8,981 bases of DNA from Verrucomicrobiota bacterium (GCA_013152075.1 JAADHD010000356.1:1-8981); one strand, 5' to 3'; shown: positions 1 to 6,070, counted from the stretch's first letter. Numbers and translations: made by a program. Notes: generated from the letters alone by a model not told the origin.

Positions 1-328
1 GCCATCCCTCATCCTGAAATTTGGTGTGGAAATACACTCCTCCGTTCGACCCTTTGGTGGTCTTGGCTTTCAATTTAAGCTCGAAATTTTTGAAGTCAGC
101 TCCACCGACTTTTCCTATGTAAAAAAGATGGCATCGCGGCCCGTCGACCACCAGCAATCCGTCTTTCACATTGAACGATCCGGGATTCTCAGAACCCGCT
201 TTCCAGCCATTCAGATCTTTGCCATTAAAAATACTAACAAAACCCTCAGCGTCAGGTTTCGATTGCGCATTGGTCCAAGCCAGAGAGAAGACCAACAGTG
301 TCAGGAGGTGAATTTTAAATGTTTTCAT
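1..328 (-). CDS. Secreted DUF1080 (3-keto-disaccharide hydrolase-like) protein, partial
   Basis: The first 109 residues are visible; the gene continues past the left edge of the window. An N-terminal signal peptide (MKTFKIHLLTLLVFSLAWTNA, with likely cleavage after TNA) indicates export. From about residue 30 the sequence reads FVSIFNGKDLNGWK, then a GSFNVKDGLLVVDG segment, then KNFELKLKAKT...GSNGGVYFHT. This is the typical opening of the DUF1080 / PF06439 beta-jelly-roll fold, which is found in predicted glycoside-processing enzymes and is very numerous in Planctomycetes and Verrucomicrobia. Family members are thought to act on oxidised (3-keto) disaccharides or to bind glycans; the substrate here cannot be told. 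The ATG at 328 is chosen because the signal peptide begins directly there. There is no Shine-Dalgarno sequence upstream. It lies 142 nt downstream of the small lipoprotein gene on the same strand, so it may have its own promoter. Confidence 0.88.
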   Translation of the reverse strand, partial: MKTFKIHLLTLLVFSLAWTNAQSKPDAEGFVSIFNGKDLNGWKAGSENPGSFNVKDGLLVVDGPRCHLFYIGKVGGADFKNFELKLKAKTTKGSNGGVYFHTKFQDEGW

Positions 329-436
329 ACGGAATGAAAACTAGAGCATCTAAGCGATGAAGCAATCTCAATTCGCATCCGTCTGATGACGTAAATGCGT
401 AAACAACGAAATGAACTTCGTTAGCCCTCTCAAATC

Positions 437-460
437 AAAAACCGCAAGCCCTAACGGCTT
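437..460 (-). terminator. Possible weak Rho-independent terminator
   Basis: Read on the minus strand, a short stem AAGCC/GGCTT with a 5-nt loop is followed by GCGG and then TTTTT. It lies 10 nt beyond the stop of the small lipoprotein gene and would end the envelope-protein transcript before the DUF1080 gene. The stem is short and is separated from the T-run by four bases, so the call is weak. A second weak hairpin (AACGAA/TTCGTT, 405-422) follows it. Confidence 0.3.
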
Positions 461-470
461 AATAAGCTCT

Positions 471-659
471 TTAGCGAGACTGACCAAAACCACCAAAAGG
501 CGATCCACCTTCCCACGACTCCGGCTGGTTCTGCGGAATGGTGCTGATCCTCTCATGGGGAGGCTTCGGTGTTTTGTCTGTTGCACAACTACTCAAAGAC
601 ATCAACCCGCAGGCAGCAACTGATGCGAGAATGAACAACTTAGCTTGGCGTGTTTTCAT
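471..659 (-). CDS. Small lipoprotein of unknown function
   Basis: A 62-residue protein starting MKTRQAKLFILAS. Positively charged N-terminal residues and a hydrophobic stretch are followed by a lipobox ending in Cys25 (SLSSC), which predicts cleavage and lipidation by Lgt/LspA and a mature peptide of only 38 residues. The mature part has no helix-forming core: it is Pro/Lys-rich (TDKTPKPPHERIS), then IPQNQPESWEGG, then a Gly/Phe-rich end (SPFGGFGQSR). I do not recognise a named family. The ATG at 659 is preferred over a start at 719, because only the downstream start places the charged/hydrophobic signal at the N terminus and the upstream start would overlap the preceding gene. The start is 28 nt after the stop of the coiled-coil protein gene, so the two are probably co-transcribed and may act together at the envelope. 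Confidence 0.75.
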   Translation of the reverse strand: MKTRQAKLFILASVAACGLMSLSSCATDKTPKPPHERISTIPQNQPESWEGGSPFGGFGQSR

Positions 660-687
660 TACAGGTGAAAAGTTTATAACCACAAAA

Positions 688-1470
688 TTAATTTGAGCTT
701 TCGAAAATAGCCCGGTCACCAGGCATTACCCGTGCACCTTTAGCAATCGATTCCGGCACTATGTCGCAGACCACCATGTCCGGAGCCAGTGTAACTATAC
801 GCAAACGAGCAATCAATTCTTCTCCCCGCTTCACTAGCAAAGAAGAAGACCCGCTTACTCCAAGGCTCATTCCCGCATTAACCATGACAAATCCCCAATC
901 TTTATTCACCGCTACGACCGTTGCTTCCAGACCATTAAGCGCAATTTTTTTCGCTCGGTCGATTTGTTTCTTTTCCAAGACGACCACCTGTGTCTGGACG
1001 TTGTTTTTCATTTTGGTCGAAGTCGCCAATTTGGTTTCCTCTTCCTCTTTAGCCGCCGTTTTCTCAGCCAGGGTATCTTGCAAACCTTTTTCCTTGGCAA
1101 TCAATTCTTCCACACTTGTGATTCCATCCAATTGAGCAACTGCCAAATCGATCTCCTTTTGCTGGATCGCAATTTTCTCCAGCTCCTGCTTGGATTTAGC
1201 AATCGTAGATTCCTGACGCTTCAGAGACTGTTCAAGTCCAGCAAGATCCGCGCTGGCCTTGTCCCTAGTATCCCTAGCTTCTCCATGATTTGTCACCGCC
1301 TCAGCTAGCTCAGTCTTTTTGATATTCAGCTCGTCATTCGTTTGACGGTATTCATTTTCCGCAACCTTCCGCAATCCGATTTCTTTCTCTCGGGTCTGCT
1401 TGTTGGTAATCCCCACAAAAGCGGCTCCTGCCATGCAGAGAATTGCCGCTGCCATAATTAGTCTTTTCAT
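688..1470 (-). CDS. Membrane-anchored coiled-coil envelope protein (paralog 2)
   Basis: 260 residues. Residues 1-21 form a hydrophobic N-terminal segment (MKRLIMAAAILCMAGAAFVG), either an uncleaved anchor or a signal peptide. Residues about 25-175 are almost entirely charged heptad-like sequence rich in K, E, Q and A, with no prolines, so a long coiled coil is expected. Residues 181-256 form a compact beta-type domain (NKDWGFVMVNAG..LGV, then LLVKRGEELIARLRI, ending in MPGDRAIF). This domain aligns without gaps to the C-terminal domain of the next gene upstream (my count: 27 identities in 72), so the two are tandem paralogs. The most likely location is the inner membrane with the coiled coil in the periplasm. 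The function is unknown; the arrangement suggests a structural or scaffold role. The ATG at 1470 is the first in frame and starts the signal. No Shine-Dalgarno is visible. Confidence 0.82.
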   Translation of the reverse strand: MKRLIMAAAILCMAGAAFVGITNKQTREKEIGLRKVAENEYRQTNDELNIKKTELAEAVTNHGEARDTRDKASADLAGLEQSLKRQESTIAKSKQELEKIAIQQKEIDLAVAQLDGITSVEELIAKEKGLQDTLAEKTAAKEEEETKLATSTKMKNNVQTQVVVLEKKQIDRAKKIALNGLEATVVAVNKDWGFVMVNAGMSLGVSGSSSLLVKRGEELIARLRIVTLAPDMVVCDIVPESIAKGARVMPGDRAIFESSN

Positions 1471-1482
1471 ATCAGGTAACAG

Positions 1483-1511
1483 ATTAAATCGTCAAATTTC
1501 ACAAATCACAA
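1483..1511 (-). promoter_or_regulatory. Candidate internal promoter before paralog 2
   Basis: On the minus strand there is TTGTGA, a 17-nt spacer and TTTAAT (4/6 and 5/6 matches to sigma70 boxes). The predicted start would be only a few bases before the ATG at 1470, giving a very short leader. It lies in the 78-nt gap between the two paralogs, so the second gene may be transcribed both with and without the first. The region is AT-rich, so chance matches are easy. Confidence 0.3.
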
Positions 1512-1550
1512 ACAAGTCAGATCCAATTTATTAAATTTACACTACTTGTT
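1511..1550. repeat. Inverted repeat in the gap between the paralogs
   Basis: AACAAGT (1511-1517) and its exact complement ACTTGTT (1544-1550) enclose 26 nt that contain a second small palindrome, AATTTA-T-TAAATT (1525-1537). The outer arm ends one base into the stop codon of the upstream paralog. It could form a nested hairpin at the end of that transcript and act as a processing or attenuation point. No uridine run follows, so it is not a standard terminator. Confidence 0.35.
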
Positions 1551-2562
1551 ATTTAAAAGGATCCGAATTGACGTCCGGTTTAGCCTCAGCACCTGCGGGC
1601 GCTTTCGGTGCAAAGGGATCGCTATCATCTCCAGCAGGCGGCAATTTCATATCTCCAGCCGGCTCCGCAGGAGCATCGGGCAGCAAGCCTCCGCCATCGG
1701 CCGGCAATTGCATGTCACCCTCGGGCAAAGCCGGAGTAGGCACATTTGCAGGATCTATTCCGCCACCACCGCCAGCAGGTTTTCCACCAGCAGGCAAGGT
1801 CGTCTTAGTCACATCGTCGCCAGGATGTATCGCCTGTCCCGGCGCCATCGAGCCTGGAATAATCTCCGCAACACATTCACCAGGCTCTACAGTGGTCACC
1901 AAAAGTTTGCAAATCGGCTGACCCCCACGAGTCACATCAAGTTGCGCGCGGTTTACAACTCCTTGCTCGTCTCCCGCTCCTATGATCACAAATCCCCAGT
2001 TATTAAACGCTTTTCTAACCGTGCTTTTGAATGGTCCTCGAATCCTGCCTGCCGCCTGATCGTTGGTCAGCGCTTGCAATTCATCCGCTTGCCCCTGCAA
2101 TTTGTCCCTCTGCGTATTCACTTCCGCCGTTTGCTTCTGCAAATTCTGAGCGGCGATCACCTCTTCCTGAATCGTATTCTGCAACTCAGCCATTTGCAGC
2201 TTGCGCGCTTGAATATCTGGAACATCGCGCATAAAATCCTGACCCATCTTGAGCATGGTATCGGCAGCAGCCACCTGAGTGCTCAAAACCTCGATCTGCC
2301 CCTTGTAGTCAGACTCCTTGCCCTTGGCGACAGTGATCTTGGTGTTCAAGCCTTCCGTCTCCTGCACCAGCTTCTGGGTCGCATCCAGCTCTGCTTCAAG
2401 CTTCTCTTTTGTTTCAGCGAGAAGAATCTTCAACTTCCTCACTTCTTCTTGTTTATCGACTCGGGAAACATGGAGAGTTTCCAGGCTCTTCTTGTTTTCA
2501 AAACCGAGATAGGCGGCCCCACACAATACTACGGCTGCAATGGCCAACAGAACTTTCCACAT
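1549..2562 (-). CDS. Membrane-anchored coiled-coil envelope protein with Pro/Gly-rich tail (paralog 1)
   Basis: 337 residues. Residues 1-21 are an N-terminal hydrophobic anchor (MWKVLLAIAAVVLCGAAYLG). Residues about 27-168 are charged coiled-coil sequence. Residues 178-252 are a beta-type domain (NNWGFVIIGAGDEQGVV, then VTRGGQPICKLLV, ending in IHPGDDV) that matches the C-terminal domain of the next gene. Residues 253-337 are a low-complexity Gly/Pro/Asp tail with repeated words: GDMQLPA and GDMKLPPA, then SDPFAP and SDPFK at the very end. The tail is missing from the paralog, so it was gained or lost after duplication. The conserved C-terminal module reads like the small beta domains with a ...G..L.V.R.G......V..V.P....A.I.P.S...G.....GD pattern seen on bacterial envelope proteins; I cannot assign a named family. 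Probable location is the inner membrane with a periplasmic body. The role is unknown, probably structural. The ATG at 2562 is immediately followed by the anchor. Confidence 0.83.
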   Translation of the reverse strand: MWKVLLAIAAVVLCGAAYLGFENKKSLETLHVSRVDKQEEVRKLKILLAETKEKLEAELDATQKLVQETEGLNTKITVAKGKESDYKGQIEVLSTQVAAADTMLKMGQDFMRDVPDIQARKLQMAELQNTIQEEVIAAQNLQKQTAEVNTQRDKLQGQADELQALTNDQAAGRIRGPFKSTVRKAFNNWGFVIIGAGDEQGVVNRAQLDVTRGGQPICKLLVTTVEPGECVAEIIPGSMAPGQAIHPGDDVTKTTLPAGGKPAGGGGGIDPANVPTPALPEGDMQLPADGGGLLPDAPAEPAGDMKLPPAGDDSDPFAPKAPAGAEAKPDVNSDPFK

Positions 2563-2597
2563 GACTAAATCAGGATGTTATAAAATAAAAATATAGC

Positions 2598-2619
2598 CGT
2601 GGAAGCACCAGGCTCCACG
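2598..2619. other. Hairpin in the leader of paralog 1
   Basis: CGTGG-A-AGC, a 5-nt loop, then GCT-CCACG form an 8-bp stem with one bulged A. It lies about 36 nt upstream of the ATG at 2562, inside the leader expected from the promoter at 2642-2670. It may stabilise the mRNA or be a dispersed intergenic hairpin repeat. No T-run follows, so I do not call it a terminator. Confidence 0.4.
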
Positions 2620-2641
2620 CCCTTCGATACAAGTGATTTGG

Positions 2642-2670
2642 ATACTATCGATTTTTCTCTCCGGACACAA
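2642..2670 (-). promoter_or_regulatory. Candidate promoter for the coiled-coil protein operon
   Basis: On the minus strand, TTGTGT (2670-2665), a 17-nt spacer and TAGTAT (2647-2642) would start transcription near 2635 and give a leader of about 70 nt before the ATG at 2562. The spacing is ideal and the hexamers match sigma70 consensus only moderately. The gap from 2563 to 2829 otherwise holds only the leader hairpin and the SRP RNA promoter; I see no coding sequence in it. Confidence 0.4.
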
Positions 2671-2795
2671 CCAAATTTTTCATCAATTTGAAAACTTTTA
2701 TTTTTGTTAAGATATACTAGAAGTCTTTAAACATTAATCATTTATCCGTAATAACAGCCTCTAATCCCCTTCTTTTCTTCCCCTGGAATCCACGG

Positions 2796-2823
2796 TTGAT
2801 CCTAGCCAAATCCCATGTAGAAT
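2796..2823 (+). promoter_or_regulatory. Promoter of the SRP RNA gene
   Basis: TTGATC (2796-2801), a 16-nt spacer and TAGAAT (2818-2823) place the predicted transcription start at about 2830. That coincides with the 5' end of the SRP RNA deduced independently from its terminal helix. The agreement between two separate lines of evidence is the main support. Confidence 0.55.
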
Positions 2824-2829
2824 CGTGTT

Positions 2830-2920
2830 GCCAGAGGCTGCGGAATGTTGGCTTGCGAACTCCGCCAGGGTCGGAAGGCAGCAACGGTAGCCTGTTCAGT
2901 ATTGCCGCAGTCCTCTGGTC
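2830..2920 (+). ncRNA. ffs: Signal recognition particle RNA, small bacterial (4.5S) type
   Basis: This RNA is the scaffold that binds the Ffh protein and, with FtsY, targets membrane and secreted proteins to the Sec translocon. The conserved domain IV core is plain: CCAGGGTCGGAAGGCAGCA at 2866-2884, with the GGAA tetraloop at 2873-2876 and the asymmetric-loop AGCA on the 3' side. The ends close in a strong helix: CCAGAGG and CTGCGG (2831-2843) pair with CCGCAG and CCTCTGG (2905-2918), giving 13 bp with a single bulged T. The length of about 91 nt matches the short bacterial form without an Alu domain. It stands alone, antisense to no gene, between two minus-strand genes. Exact ends are uncertain by a few bases. 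Confidence 0.93.
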
Positions 2921-2929
2921 TTCAAACAC

Positions 2930-2970
2930 TTGCCTTACTTTTAAGGCAACGACCGCCTGCAGTTGCAGGC
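2930..2970. other. Two adjacent hairpins between the SRP RNA and the convergent M23 gene
   Basis: The first is TTGCCTTA-CTTT-TAAGGCAA (2930-2949), an 8-bp perfect stem with a 4-nt loop. The second is GCCTGC-AGTT-GCAGGC (2955-2970), a 6-bp stem that can extend by two more base pairs. They begin 9 nt after the SRP RNA 3' end and end 67 nt before the M23 stop codon, so both transcripts can run into them. Neither strand has a clear T-run, so they may block read-through or 3' exonucleases rather than act as intrinsic terminators. Confidence 0.5.
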
Positions 2971-3036
2971 ATCAGGTCAAATACGCGCCACAGAGGCAAG
3001 CATGGAACGACTACAGTCCTTTCACATAGGTAAATT

Positions 3037-3867
3037 TTACAGCTTCTCCTCCAACACGGCCGGATCCGCCACGACTCCGATAGAAACTTCACCCTCTTCG
3101 AACGCTGGCCCGGAGACCGCCGCATTCAATCGATCTTCAGGCGCGCCCCTCGACGCCTCGATCCAATTCTCCCCGGACAGGCGTCCGTGCGCGTGATCCC
3201 CATAACCCGGTCCCGCCGCGATCATCGACCCTTGCCTGACTTCAAAATGAAGGTGCGCCAAATACTGTCCATTGCCTTTCCCTACTGTGCCTATTTTATC
3301 CCCGCGCCTCACCCGCGCACCCACAGGGAAATATATACTCTGGAGATGTCCATAGAATGATTGCAGCAACTCCCCCTCCGTAGTCCGGTGAACCATCGTC
3401 ATGACTTTTCCCCAGCCGTCAGAAGGCCACCCGGCATACATCACCTCTCCATCCGCAACGGCGTAAACAGCATCGCCTAAATCTGAATCCCAACCTCCAA
3501 CCCCGTTGAGATCATCGCCCAAATGTCGGTCTTTTAAAAACGGCTGTGCATTATAAGTCATCGCCCCCCTCGCACTACCCATCGGCCAGTCAACGCGAGG
3601 AGCAATGGGTGCCCTAGCCAACTCCACAGGCCGCGCCAATATAAAAGCAGGGTCGAACGACGTGCCCGATTCCGTACTTAGCAATGAAACCCTTCGCACA
3701 AAATCATCTTCTTCCTCTTGCTCACCCTCCTTACCAACTGGCGCCAGCAAGGCCCCCACAAGAATCACCACCGCTACGATCGCTAAAAAAATGGGCAATA
3801 CCTGACGCTTCAACTCCTGGAAATGGCGTTTCCAGTCCAAGTCCTGCATATTTTTCATTGCTTTCAT
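3037..3867 (-). CDS. Membrane-anchored M23-family (LytM/lysostaphin-like) metallopeptidase
   Basis: 276 residues from the ATG at 3867. A short charged N terminus is followed by one transmembrane segment (about residues 23-42) and an acidic linker (EGEQEEEDD). The peptidase M23 domain spans about 97-215. The zinc-site and catalytic residues are present: HLGDD (His115, Asp119), YGHL (His174) and HLHFE (His205, His207), with the usual VRRGDKIGTVGKGNG segment between. An active Zn endopeptidase cutting peptidoglycan cross-links or stem peptides is therefore likely, acting in the periplasm while anchored in the inner membrane. About 60 residues follow the core with no recognisable domain. A TTG one codon upstream and ATG codons at residues 4 and 7 are alternative starts; the ATG at 3867 is preferred because a TATAAT box lies 7 nt before it. 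It is divergent from the Fur-family gene and convergent with the SRP RNA. Confidence 0.88.
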   Translation of the reverse strand: MKAMKNMQDLDWKRHFQELKRQVLPIFLAIVAVVILVGALLAPVGKEGEQEEEDDFVRRVSLLSTESGTSFDPAFILARPVELARAPIAPRVDWPMGSARGAMTYNAQPFLKDRHLGDDLNGVGGWDSDLGDAVYAVADGEVMYAGWPSDGWGKVMTMVHRTTEGELLQSFYGHLQSIYFPVGARVRRGDKIGTVGKGNGQYLAHLHFEVRQGSMIAAGPGYGDHAHGRLSGENWIEASRGAPEDRLNAAVSGPAFEEGEVSIGVVADPAVLEEKL

Positions 3868-3873
3868 CAATCG

Positions 3874-3902
3874 ATTATAGGCTCGGGTTCAAAATTGCGT
3901 AA
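3874..3902 (-). promoter_or_regulatory. Candidate promoter for the M23 peptidase gene
   Basis: On the minus strand a perfect TATAAT (3879-3874) sits six bases before the ATG at 3867, with a poor -35 (TTACGC, 3902-3897) at 17-nt spacing. A start point near 3867 would give a leaderless or nearly leaderless message. If so, translation begins at the 5' end without a Shine-Dalgarno, which fits the absence of one here. Confidence 0.4.
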
Positions 3903-4013
3903 CTAGTATGGTCGAATAAGTATAAGTCCGCGATCCCTAATTGTCATCGCTTCGCTCAGACTGTCTCACCCGCGTTGCGGTCTCGACTCTCAATTCCTAT
4001 TTCCACTCCGCCA

Positions 4014-4043
4014 TTGACCTACCCCAGTCAACAACCCTAAACT
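4014..4043 (+). promoter_or_regulatory. Candidate promoter with operator-like inverted repeat before the Fur-family gene
   Basis: TTGACC (4014-4019), an 18-nt spacer and TAAACT (4038-4043) would give a start near 4050 and a leader of about 27 nt. An inverted repeat TTGAC-N8-GTCAA (4014-4018 and 4027-4031) overlaps the -35 box, where a repressor would block polymerase. Fur-type regulators often autoregulate, but this is not a classical AT-rich Fur box. The rest of 3871-4076 holds the M23 promoter and a GC-rich segment described among the findings. Confidence 0.35.
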
Positions 4044-4076
4044 AACAACTCATCCAGTGACCGCACTTTATAAACT

Positions 4077-4559
4077 TTGAAAACACCTGCCGCCGATATT
4101 GACCCGGGAATTCTCGAACGCTTCGAGAGTTTCATCAAAGAAAAAGGCCTGCGCCGCACTGGTCAGCGCGATGTCATTGTCGCTGCGGCTTTCAGCACTG
4201 ACAGTCACTTCACTGCTGAAGACCTGTGGGAAATGGCGAGAAAAATCGACCCTTCCACTTCACGTGCCACCCTCTACCGTACTCTGTCCCTGCTGACAGA
4301 AAGCGGCCTGTTACAGGAAATCGATCTCGGACGTGATCAAAAATACTACGACCCTAATTTTGTCGAGCACCCGAATCACAACCACCTGATCTGCCTGGAT
4401 TGCGGCACGGTAATCGAATTCTCAGACGAAAACATGGCGGTCATTGAAGACTGCGTCACTCGTCGACTCGGCTTCAGCTCCGTTCGCAAAGATATCCGCA
4501 TCGAAGCCCGCTGTGAAGAATTTCGCACTAGTGGCCACTGCAAAAGGGGCAAAAAGTAG
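4077..4559 (+). CDS. Fur-family metal-responsive transcriptional regulator
   Basis: 160 residues. The N-terminal winged-helix part includes KGLRRTGQRDVIV and HFTAEDLW, and the recognition helix STSRATLYRTLSLLTESGLL (60-79), which is the family's most conserved segment. The dimerisation part has HPNHNHLICLDCGTVIEF (98-115), with His98, His101, His103 and the Cys106/Cys109 pair of the structural zinc site. The C-terminal cysteine motif is incomplete: GHC (Cys155) is followed by KRGKK and the stop, so the usual partner cysteine is missing; Cys146 might replace it. Fur relatives sense iron, zinc, manganese or peroxide, and the subtype cannot be assigned. The start must be TTG at 4077: a TAA lies two codons upstream and the next ATG is inside the DNA-binding domain. 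There is no Shine-Dalgarno. It is divergent from the M23 gene and 84 nt ahead of argH. Confidence 0.88.
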   Translation: MKTPAADIDPGILERFESFIKEKGLRRTGQRDVIVAAAFSTDSHFTAEDLWEMARKIDPSTSRATLYRTLSLLTESGLLQEIDLGRDQKYYDPNFVEHPNHNHLICLDCGTVIEFSDENMAVIEDCVTRRLGFSSVRKDIRIEARCEEFRTSGHCKRGKK

Positions 4560-4636
4560 GCCCCCTTTCGGAAACAACGCATCCACGATTACGCAAGGGA
4601 TCGAGCTTGCAAGAGGGGGGCTGTCGGATTTATATA
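4560..4636 (+). promoter_or_regulatory. Structured spacer and candidate promoter ahead of argH
   Basis: GCCCCC (4560-4565) can pair with GGGGGC (4616-4621), enclosing a smaller hairpin GCAAG-N8-CTTGC (4593-4610). A possible promoter TTGCAA (4607-4612), 18 nt, TATATA (4631-4636) overlaps this fold and would start at about 4643, right at the argH ATG (4644). Transcripts from fur reading into argH would fold the structure; transcripts from the internal promoter would lack it. Both elements are moderate matches. Confidence 0.33.
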
Positions 4637-4643
4637 TCACATC

Positions 4644-6005
4644 ATGTGGAAAGGCCGCTTCCAAACCGAAACTTCTGACCTTGTACAGCTGTATGGCGAA
4701 TCAATCTCTTACGATTGGCGCCTCTACAGCTATGACGTACAGGGATCGATTGCCCACGCCAATGCCCTTGCGGCAGCCGGCTTGATTTCAGCAAAGGAAA
4801 AACAGGCCATCACGCGTGGACTCAAAGAGATCCTCAAGGAAATAGAATCCGGTAAGTTTAAGTTCAGAACCAGCCTCGAGGATATTCACATGAATATCGA
4901 ATCGGCGCTGACAAAAAAAATCGGCGACGCCGGAGCAAAACTACATACCGCTCGTAGCCGCAATGATCAGGTCGCGCTCGACACACGCATGTATTGTCGT
5001 GCGGAAGTCAAAGAACTACTCAAACTCATCGCATCGATGCAGAAGGCCCTCATCAAGACGGCCGAACGCTACAAGGATGCTGTGATTCCAGGCTACACCC
5101 ATCTGCAACGCGGGCAGCCCGTGCTCTTTGCCCATCACTTGCTCGCCTACGTCGAAATGCTCGAACGCGATGCCGACCGCCTGCGCGATGCCTACAAAAG
5201 AGTGAACGTCATGCCACTCGGCTCCGGTGCTCTGGCCGGATCCACCATCGTACTCGACCGCAAACTCATCGCCAAAGAACTCGACTTTCCTGCCATCACG
5301 CAAAACAGCATGGACGCTGTCAGCGACCGCGATTACATCGCCGAACTGATTTTCGACATCACTCTGACCGGTATTCATCTGTCACGTCTTAGTGAAGACG
5401 TTATTCTATGGGCGTCCGCAGAATTCGATTTTATCGAACTCAGCGATGCCCACACCACCGGCTCCAGCCTAATGCCGCAAAAAAAGAATCCGGACGTCGC
5501 CGAACTCACGCGCGGAAAAACCGGAAGACTCATCGGCGATCTCGTTTCCATCCTCACCACGATCAAGGGACTACCGATGACCTACAATCGTGACCTGCAG
5601 GAAGACAAGGAACCGCTCTTCGATGCCGTTGATACGATGAAAGCTGCGCTTGCTGTCTTTGCAGAAATGATCGCTGCGATGAAAGTCAAAACCGCCAATA
5701 CTCTTGCGGCTACCTCCGACCCTTTTCTACTGGCGACCGATCTGGCCGATTACCTGGTACGCAAAAAAGTTCCCTTTCGTCAGGCCCACGACATCATGGG
5801 TCAGCTCACTACCTATAGCCTCAAACACAATAAACCCTTTGCTGAAATCGAGCTTTCCGAATACCGCAAAGTCAGCAAGGCCTTCGACAAAGACGTTTAC
5901 AAAGTGCTCGACATCGACACCGCGTTGAAAGCACGCAAAGGCATCGGCGCTCCATCACCAGCCAACGTTTCCCGCCAACTGGCCAAATGGAAACGCAAAC
6001 TCTGA
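4644..6005 (+). CDS. argH: Argininosuccinate lyase
   Basis: 453 residues, normal for the family and complete. The cytoplasmic homotetramer splits argininosuccinate into arginine and fumarate, the last step of arginine biosynthesis. The N terminus (MWKGRF, then ESISYDWRLYSYDVQGSIAHA) is typical. Other family blocks are TARSRNDQV (102-110), THLQRGQPV with catalytic-region His153 (152-160), MPLGSGALAGS (190-200) and the fumarase/aspartase-superfamily signature GSSLMPQKKN (273-282), whose mobile loop carries the catalytic serine. The C-terminal GIGAPSPANVSRQL is also as expected. The ATG at 4644 is the only start that keeps the full conserved N terminus. No other arginine gene is in the window, so the pathway genes are scattered. 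It follows fur by 84 nt, but a functional link is not implied. Two A7-A8 runs (4913-4920, 5479-5485) do not disturb the frame. Confidence 0.97.
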   Translation: MWKGRFQTETSDLVQLYGESISYDWRLYSYDVQGSIAHANALAAAGLISAKEKQAITRGLKEILKEIESGKFKFRTSLEDIHMNIESALTKKIGDAGAKLHTARSRNDQVALDTRMYCRAEVKELLKLIASMQKALIKTAERYKDAVIPGYTHLQRGQPVLFAHHLLAYVEMLERDADRLRDAYKRVNVMPLGSGALAGSTIVLDRKLIAKELDFPAITQNSMDAVSDRDYIAELIFDITLTGIHLSRLSEDVILWASAEFDFIELSDAHTTGSSLMPQKKNPDVAELTRGKTGRLIGDLVSILTTIKGLPMTYNRDLQEDKEPLFDAVDTMKAALAVFAEMIAAMKVKTANTLAATSDPFLLATDLADYLVRKKVPFRQAHDIMGQLTTYSLKHNKPFAEIELSEYRKVSKAFDKDVYKVLDIDTALKARKGIGAPSPANVSRQLAKWKRKL

Positions 6006-6070
6006 GCCCAAGCAAACCACAACCCATGCTTAATATTGCTTTGTTACCGCTAACATATTTGACACCATAC

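Noticed and set aside
26..337. Plus-strand open frame of 103 codons at the left edge
   Set aside because: The opposite strand encodes a signal peptide and a recognisable DUF1080 start over the same bases.
471..719. Start at 719 for the small lipoprotein
   Set aside because: It overlaps the upstream gene and puts 20 residues before the signal peptide; the ATG at 659 gives a standard lipoprotein signal.
1546..2568. Long plus-strand open frame (340 codons) opposite paralog 1
   Set aside because: It is Ser/Arg/Leu-rich with no domain, while the minus strand gives a clean anchor, coiled coil and beta domain shared with a neighbour. It is an antisense shadow.
2688..2718. TTGAAA and TATACT on the plus strand as a second SRP RNA promoter
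   Set aside because: The spacer is 19 nt and the start would be about 105 nt upstream of the RNA; the TTGATC/TAGAAT pair at 2796-2823 fits the 5' end much better.
2738..3033. Several short open frames on both strands across 2738-3033
   Set aside because: They overlap the SRP RNA and the hairpins after it, have no recognisable domains, and would need the RNA gene region to be coding.
4069..4074. TATAAA just before the Fur-family start codon as its -10 box
   Set aside because: It would start transcription inside the gene, after the only usable start codon at 4077, so it cannot serve that start.
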